From NCBI GenBank assembly GCA_913053915.1, contig CAJXGP010000052.1, positions 1 through 8,982 of the forward strand: a DNA stretch of 8,982 nucleotides, in the 5' to 3' direction. The position numbers and the translations under genes were made by a program. A model generated the notes under the pieces. That model was given only the letters and a program-made list of their open reading frames with translations. It did no database searches and had not been told where the DNA came from. Within the stretch, counting starts at the first letter, position 1; every line of letters begins with the position of its first letter. Of the stretch, positions 6,674 through 8,982 are shown in pieces. Origin of the DNA: an uncultured Ignavibacteriales bacterium (lineage in GTDB: Bacteria; Bacteroidota; Ignavibacteria; Ignavibacteriales; Ignavibacteriaceae).

Positions 6674-6772
6674 TTTCGTCTGAGAGATTTTTGTTTTCGA
6701 TAAGTAAGAGTTGATATTTTTCAAAAATACCCATGCTTAGAACTACCTACTTGCAAATCCAACTGCATTAGT

Positions 6773-7423
6773 TTATAAATTATCTTTAATATATCTAATT
6801 GTTTCTCTTTCAATAAAAGCAAATACTTTTTCTCTGTCAACTTCAAACCCCTTCAAATATCTGATAGGCATATTATCAACATCGTCAAATGAAAGTAGTG
6901 CTTTCAGATAAATCGTCTTTTCAAAATCGGGATGTTTTTGCTCTGCTATCGTAATTAGTTCATTTAGGTCGTAAATTTTCAAAATATAATACAGGTCAAC
7001 ATAATCTTTATACGTTGCCCTAAACAAAGCCAATAACTTCATTACTCCTATTTCTTTAATTGAAGCTAAATCGAAATGCTGAGTTTCAACTAAAGATAAA
7101 AAATTATTATAACCTAATTTGAAAAATGAAATTTTTACAACATCATTCAAAAGTATTGTAAGAATATCCACTTCATTTTGGACTATTATTAGAGATTCCT
7201 CAAAAAATATTTGTTTTATTTTTTCAATTAAAAATAAATTATCAAACTTTTCAGATGTAAAAAAATTGAAATCAACGGATATACGATGTCCTATTTGTAA
7301 GGCTAACGATGTTCCACCGGCGAGATAAAAATCATTTTTAAACTTTGACAGCTTATCGAGTATTTGTGTTCTGCTGTTATCTAAAACATTATAAAATATT
7401 TTATTTTTCCCAGAGTTCATCAT
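6773..7423 (-). CDS. AbiEii/AbiGii-type nucleotidyltransferase toxin
   Basis: A 216-aa DUF1814 (AbiEii/AbiGii) nucleotidyltransferase-fold protein; characterised relatives are toxins of type IV-like toxin-antitoxin or abortive-infection systems that transfer nucleotides, for example to tRNA. The fold signature is clear: GGTSLAL (36-42), GHRISVDFNFF (45-55) and the later KDYVDLYYIL (139-148). The metal-binding pair normally reads D-x-D (S-V-D-F-D-F-F in close relatives as I recall them); here the second Asp is Asn53, from a GAT-to-AAT change, which may weaken or abolish catalysis. The reading frame is otherwise intact and of normal length. The start is one of two adjacent ATGs (7423 or 7420), both inside the upstream gene, so translation is probably coupled. 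It is the second gene of a two-gene operon. Confidence 0.85.
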   Translation of the reverse strand: MMNSGKNKIFYNVLDNSRTQILDKLSKFKNDFYLAGGTSLALQIGHRISVDFNFFTSEKFDNLFLIEKIKQIFFEESLIIVQNEVDILTILLNDVVKISFFKLGYNNFLSLVETQHFDLASIKEIGVMKLLALFRATYKDYVDLYYILKIYDLNELITIAEQKHPDFEKTIYLKALLSFDDVDNMPIRYLKGFEVDREKVFAFIERETIRYIKDNL

Positions 7424-7661
7424 ACTTTGTTAGTTTTTGCCAAAAACATAAATTATTATGCGTAAGAGTCATTGCTCCTTTTGAATTTATATAATCATTT
7501 ACTTCTTTAGCGGAATAATTTTTTAATATAAATTTTATCCCTTCAAAATCAGCAAAAGTAAGCAATCTAATTAATATGAATTTTTTATGATCTTCAAAAT
7601 TCAATTCATCAAAATTACAATCCCAAAAATATTTTTTTTGTTTTTCTGATAATTTATTCAT
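7401..7661 (-). CDS. DUF6922-like probable antitoxin partner
   Basis: A small 86-aa protein with F-W-D near the N-terminus, an F-I-L-I-R-L-L-T helix in the middle and a closing C-F-W-Q-K-L motif. This pattern is typical of the DUF6922-type protein commonly encoded just before AbiEii-type nucleotidyltransferases, and it is the likely antitoxin or cognate regulator. The frame could start at a TTG at 7679, but the ATG at 7661 is preferred because AAAGAGAATCAG directly precedes it and family members begin near the FWD motif. Its 3' end overlaps the toxin gene by 23 bases, a classic coupled arrangement. No separate DNA-binding domain is obvious, so how it would regulate or neutralise is unknown. 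Confidence 0.75.
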   Translation of the reverse strand: MNKLSEKQKKYFWDCNFDELNFEDHKKFILIRLLTFADFEGIKFILKNYSAKEVNDYINSKGAMTLTHNNLCFWQKLTKYDELWEK

Positions 7662-7739
7662 CTGATTCTCTTTGAACAAAAATTGGAATAGGATATTTAA
7701 TTAGGATAATATTAACAAATTAGTAATTGAAAAACAAGG

Positions 7740-7965
7740 ATGGAAATTATTGGAACCTATATTGAATATGCGCCTGATACGGCAATGACGAGAGTCTGTG
7801 AGTATATGAAAATAGGAAGCTGGGAAAATGTGAGGTCCGATTTCGCTTGGTAAAGCTGAACTCCGCCTGATAAGAGATGATTTTCTTAAAATTATTCCTA
7901 TTTATAAACATCCTTTCGATGCCGAATTTTATAAATTTTTATTATACACTGATTCACACAGATAA
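7740..7965 (+). pseudogene. Unidentified frameshifted small gene
   Basis: An ATG at 7740 opens 37 codons (starting MEIIGTYIEYAPDT, containing YMKIGSWENVRSD) that stop at 7851. The next frame carries SLGKAELRLIRDDFLKIIP and then YKHPFDAEFYKFLLY to a TAA at 7963-7965. Deleting one T from the TTT run at 7841-7843 joins both parts into one protein of about 74 residues with plausible composition (mixed charged, aromatic and hydrophobic residues). I do not recognise the family. It may be a fragment of a larger gene. It lies divergently upstream of the toxin-antitoxin pair. Confidence 0.4.
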
Positions 7966-8218
7966 AGAAATCGACATAAATACACCCATAATAAACTAGT
8001 AAAAGGGCATTTCAAGAAATCATAAAACACCCCAAGTAGGCTAAAATCAGATAATCGGTTTATTCAAGAATAGTATTTAGTCATATTATAAAAGGTATCG
8101 ATTTGACTATAACCATATCATAATGACGATTGTCAAATTGCAAATATCTTTGTCGAAGAATGGTCCCCCGACAACCGGATAAATGACGGCCGGGTGCAAA
8201 AGCCTGCATTCATATCTT
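7966..8218. other. Intergenic stretch, possible further gene debris
   Basis: No intact gene. Two short dyads are present: ATTTGAC (8101-8107) with GTCAAAT (8132-8138), and TTGTCG (8150-8155) with CGACAA (8169-8174). The second lies downstream of the minus-strand arsenite permease and could contribute to its termination, though no T run follows. The stretch from about 8122 to 8218 is richer in G and C and reads protein-like in one plus frame, but has no start and runs into the permease gene. Confidence 0.35.
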
Positions 8219-8982
8219 TTAATTTGGCTGTGGTTTCACAGTTTCAGTATCGGCAAAATATTTTTTCTGAAACCATAACGACACATTTACCAGACTTATT
8301 AAAACCGGCACTTCAACCAAGGGTCCTATTACCGCCGCAAATGCCTCACCCGAGTTAATTCCAAATACTGCAATTGCAACTGCAATTGCAAGCTCAAAGT
8401 TATTGCTTGCCGCTGTAAACGATAAAGTTGCTGTTTGAGGATAGTTTGCACCAACTTTTTTCCCCATATAAAATGAAATGAAAAACATGATTATAAAATA
8501 CAATATCAGAGGAATTGCAATTCTAACTACGTCGAGCGGAATAGAAACAATCAATCCGCCTTTAAGGGAAAACATAACAACAATTGTAAACAATAATGCC
8601 CAAAGTGTAATCGGGGATATTTTAGGTATAAATTTTCGTTCGTACCAATTACGTCCTTTCCTTTTAACAAGAACAAAACGGGAAAACATTCCGGCAGCAA
8701 AAGGAATTCCCAAATATATCAGAACACTTTCGGCAATTTGACCTATTGTAATATTAACTGCAAAAGAATGTAATCCAAACCACTTTGGAACAACGCTCAG
8801 GAAAACATAGGCAAATAATGAATAAAACAATACTTGGAATATTGAATTTAACGCAACTAAACCTGCAGCATATTCACTGTCACCTTTAGCCAAATCGTTC
8901 CATACCAAAACCATTGCAATACATCTCGCAAGTCCAATCATTATCAAGCCCGCCATATACTCGGGATAATTTCTTAAAAAGA
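8219..8982 (-). CDS. acr3: ACR3-type arsenite efflux permease, C-terminal part
   Basis: An inner-membrane carrier of the ACR3 (arsenical-resistance-3, bile acid/sodium symporter superfamily) family that exports arsenite using the proton motive force. The frame is open to the window edge; an in-frame ATG at 8956 is internal, because the preceding codons read [11 protein letters not shown] and continue the family alignment, so the N-terminal third lies outside. Visible family marks are [14 protein letters not shown] with the conserved substrate-binding Cys (residue 12 from that Met), a long helix series, and [11 protein letters not shown] with the conserved Glu (residue 188). The C-terminus ([10 protein letters not shown], then a short polar tail) is normal. 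No arsR or arsC is visible downstream; other ars genes, if any, would lie beyond the window. Confidence 0.93.
   Translation of the reverse strand, partial: FLRNYPEYMAGLIMIGLARCIAMVLVWNDLAKGDSEYAAGLVALNSIFQVLFYSLFAYVFLSVVPKWFGLHSFAVNITIGQIAESVLIYLGIPFAAGMFSRFVLVKRKGRNWYERKFIPKISPITLWALLFTIVVMFSLKGGLIVSIPLDVVRIAIPLILYFIIMFFISFYMGKKVGANYPQTATLSFTAASNNFELAIAVAIAVFGINSGEAFAAVIGPLVEVPVLISLVNVSLWFQKKYFADTETVKPQPN

Larger units (their letters stand above)
6091..6734 (-). pseudogene. Broken N-terminal part of a TOTE-type primase/helicase gene
   Basis: Intact relatives are long proteins with an N-terminal coiled coil, a Cys-rich segment, an archaeo-eukaryotic primase domain and a superfamily 2 helicase, and are thought to act in conflict with foreign DNA. 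From an ATG at 6734 the frame reads a coiled-coil-like start (KYQLLLIENKNLSDEN) and hits TGA after 25 codons. Removing one copy of the 13-base duplication at 6648-6673 joins it to the open frame from there to 6380, which carries EEKVRLFMSIFAGRKDVY, AKRW, TGKSGYSPVC and NEWISNVCDKPN, a pattern I recognise from TOTE proteins. Removing a 219-base insertion (6195-6413) plus one CTAA copy continues exactly in frame into KCSICPNKAYEKLDEEIIEKH, the next family segment. Homology ends near 6124 and the frame stops at 6091, so the primase and helicase domains are gone. The 114-codon stretch at 6380-6724 alone is unlikely to be functional. Confidence 0.7.

Noticed and set aside
8122..8218. Plus-strand stretch reading ANIFVEEWSPDNRINDG, considered as a gene fragment
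   Set aside because: No start, a stop just upstream, and the frame runs antisense into the arsenite permease gene; the opposite strand is also open, so coding potential is ambiguous.

Overview
The window is AT-rich and looks chromosomal, most likely from a member of the Bacteroidota/Ignavibacteriota (FCB) group. This rests on the secreted deacetylase that ends in a dockerin-like 'GDVN' tail of the kind common in that group, a TTTG/TAnnTTTG-type promoter candidate, an mrp gene next to a nifU-like remnant, and a palindromic intergenic repeat of a sort I associate with these genomes. No rRNA, tRNA or CRISPR array is visible.

Positions 1-3730 are housekeeping. The last codons of an unidentified upstream gene are followed by a moxR-type AAA+ ATPase on the plus strand. 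It converges on a minus-strand AI-2E/PerM-type membrane protein. Upstream of that lies a minus-strand mrp gene encoding an Fe-S carrier-type P-loop ATPase with no cysteine at all. Between the last two is a short decayed nifU-like gene (2400-2523) whose two ends are still readable but whose iron-sulfur centre has been deleted.

Positions 3731-5998 hold a 609-base gap with a 139-base imperfect palindrome and a candidate Bacteroidota-type promoter. After it comes a secreted polysaccharide deacetylase (NodB domain, carboxypeptidase-regulatory-like domain, degenerate dockerin-like module).

Positions 5999-8218 are an accessory, decaying stretch. The main item is a broken minus-strand gene (6091-6734) matching the N-terminus of TOTE-type primase/helicase conflict-system proteins. 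It carries three separate lesions: a 13-base tandem duplication that shifts the frame, a 219-base insertion flanked by a 4-base repeat, and loss of everything after about residue 125. Next to it is a two-gene toxin-antitoxin-like operon (DUF6922-like protein plus AbiEii-type nucleotidyltransferase), then an unidentified frameshifted gene. The whole reads as an eroded defence island.

Positions 8219-8982 hold the C-terminal part of an ACR3-type arsenite efflux permease that runs off the window end on the minus strand.
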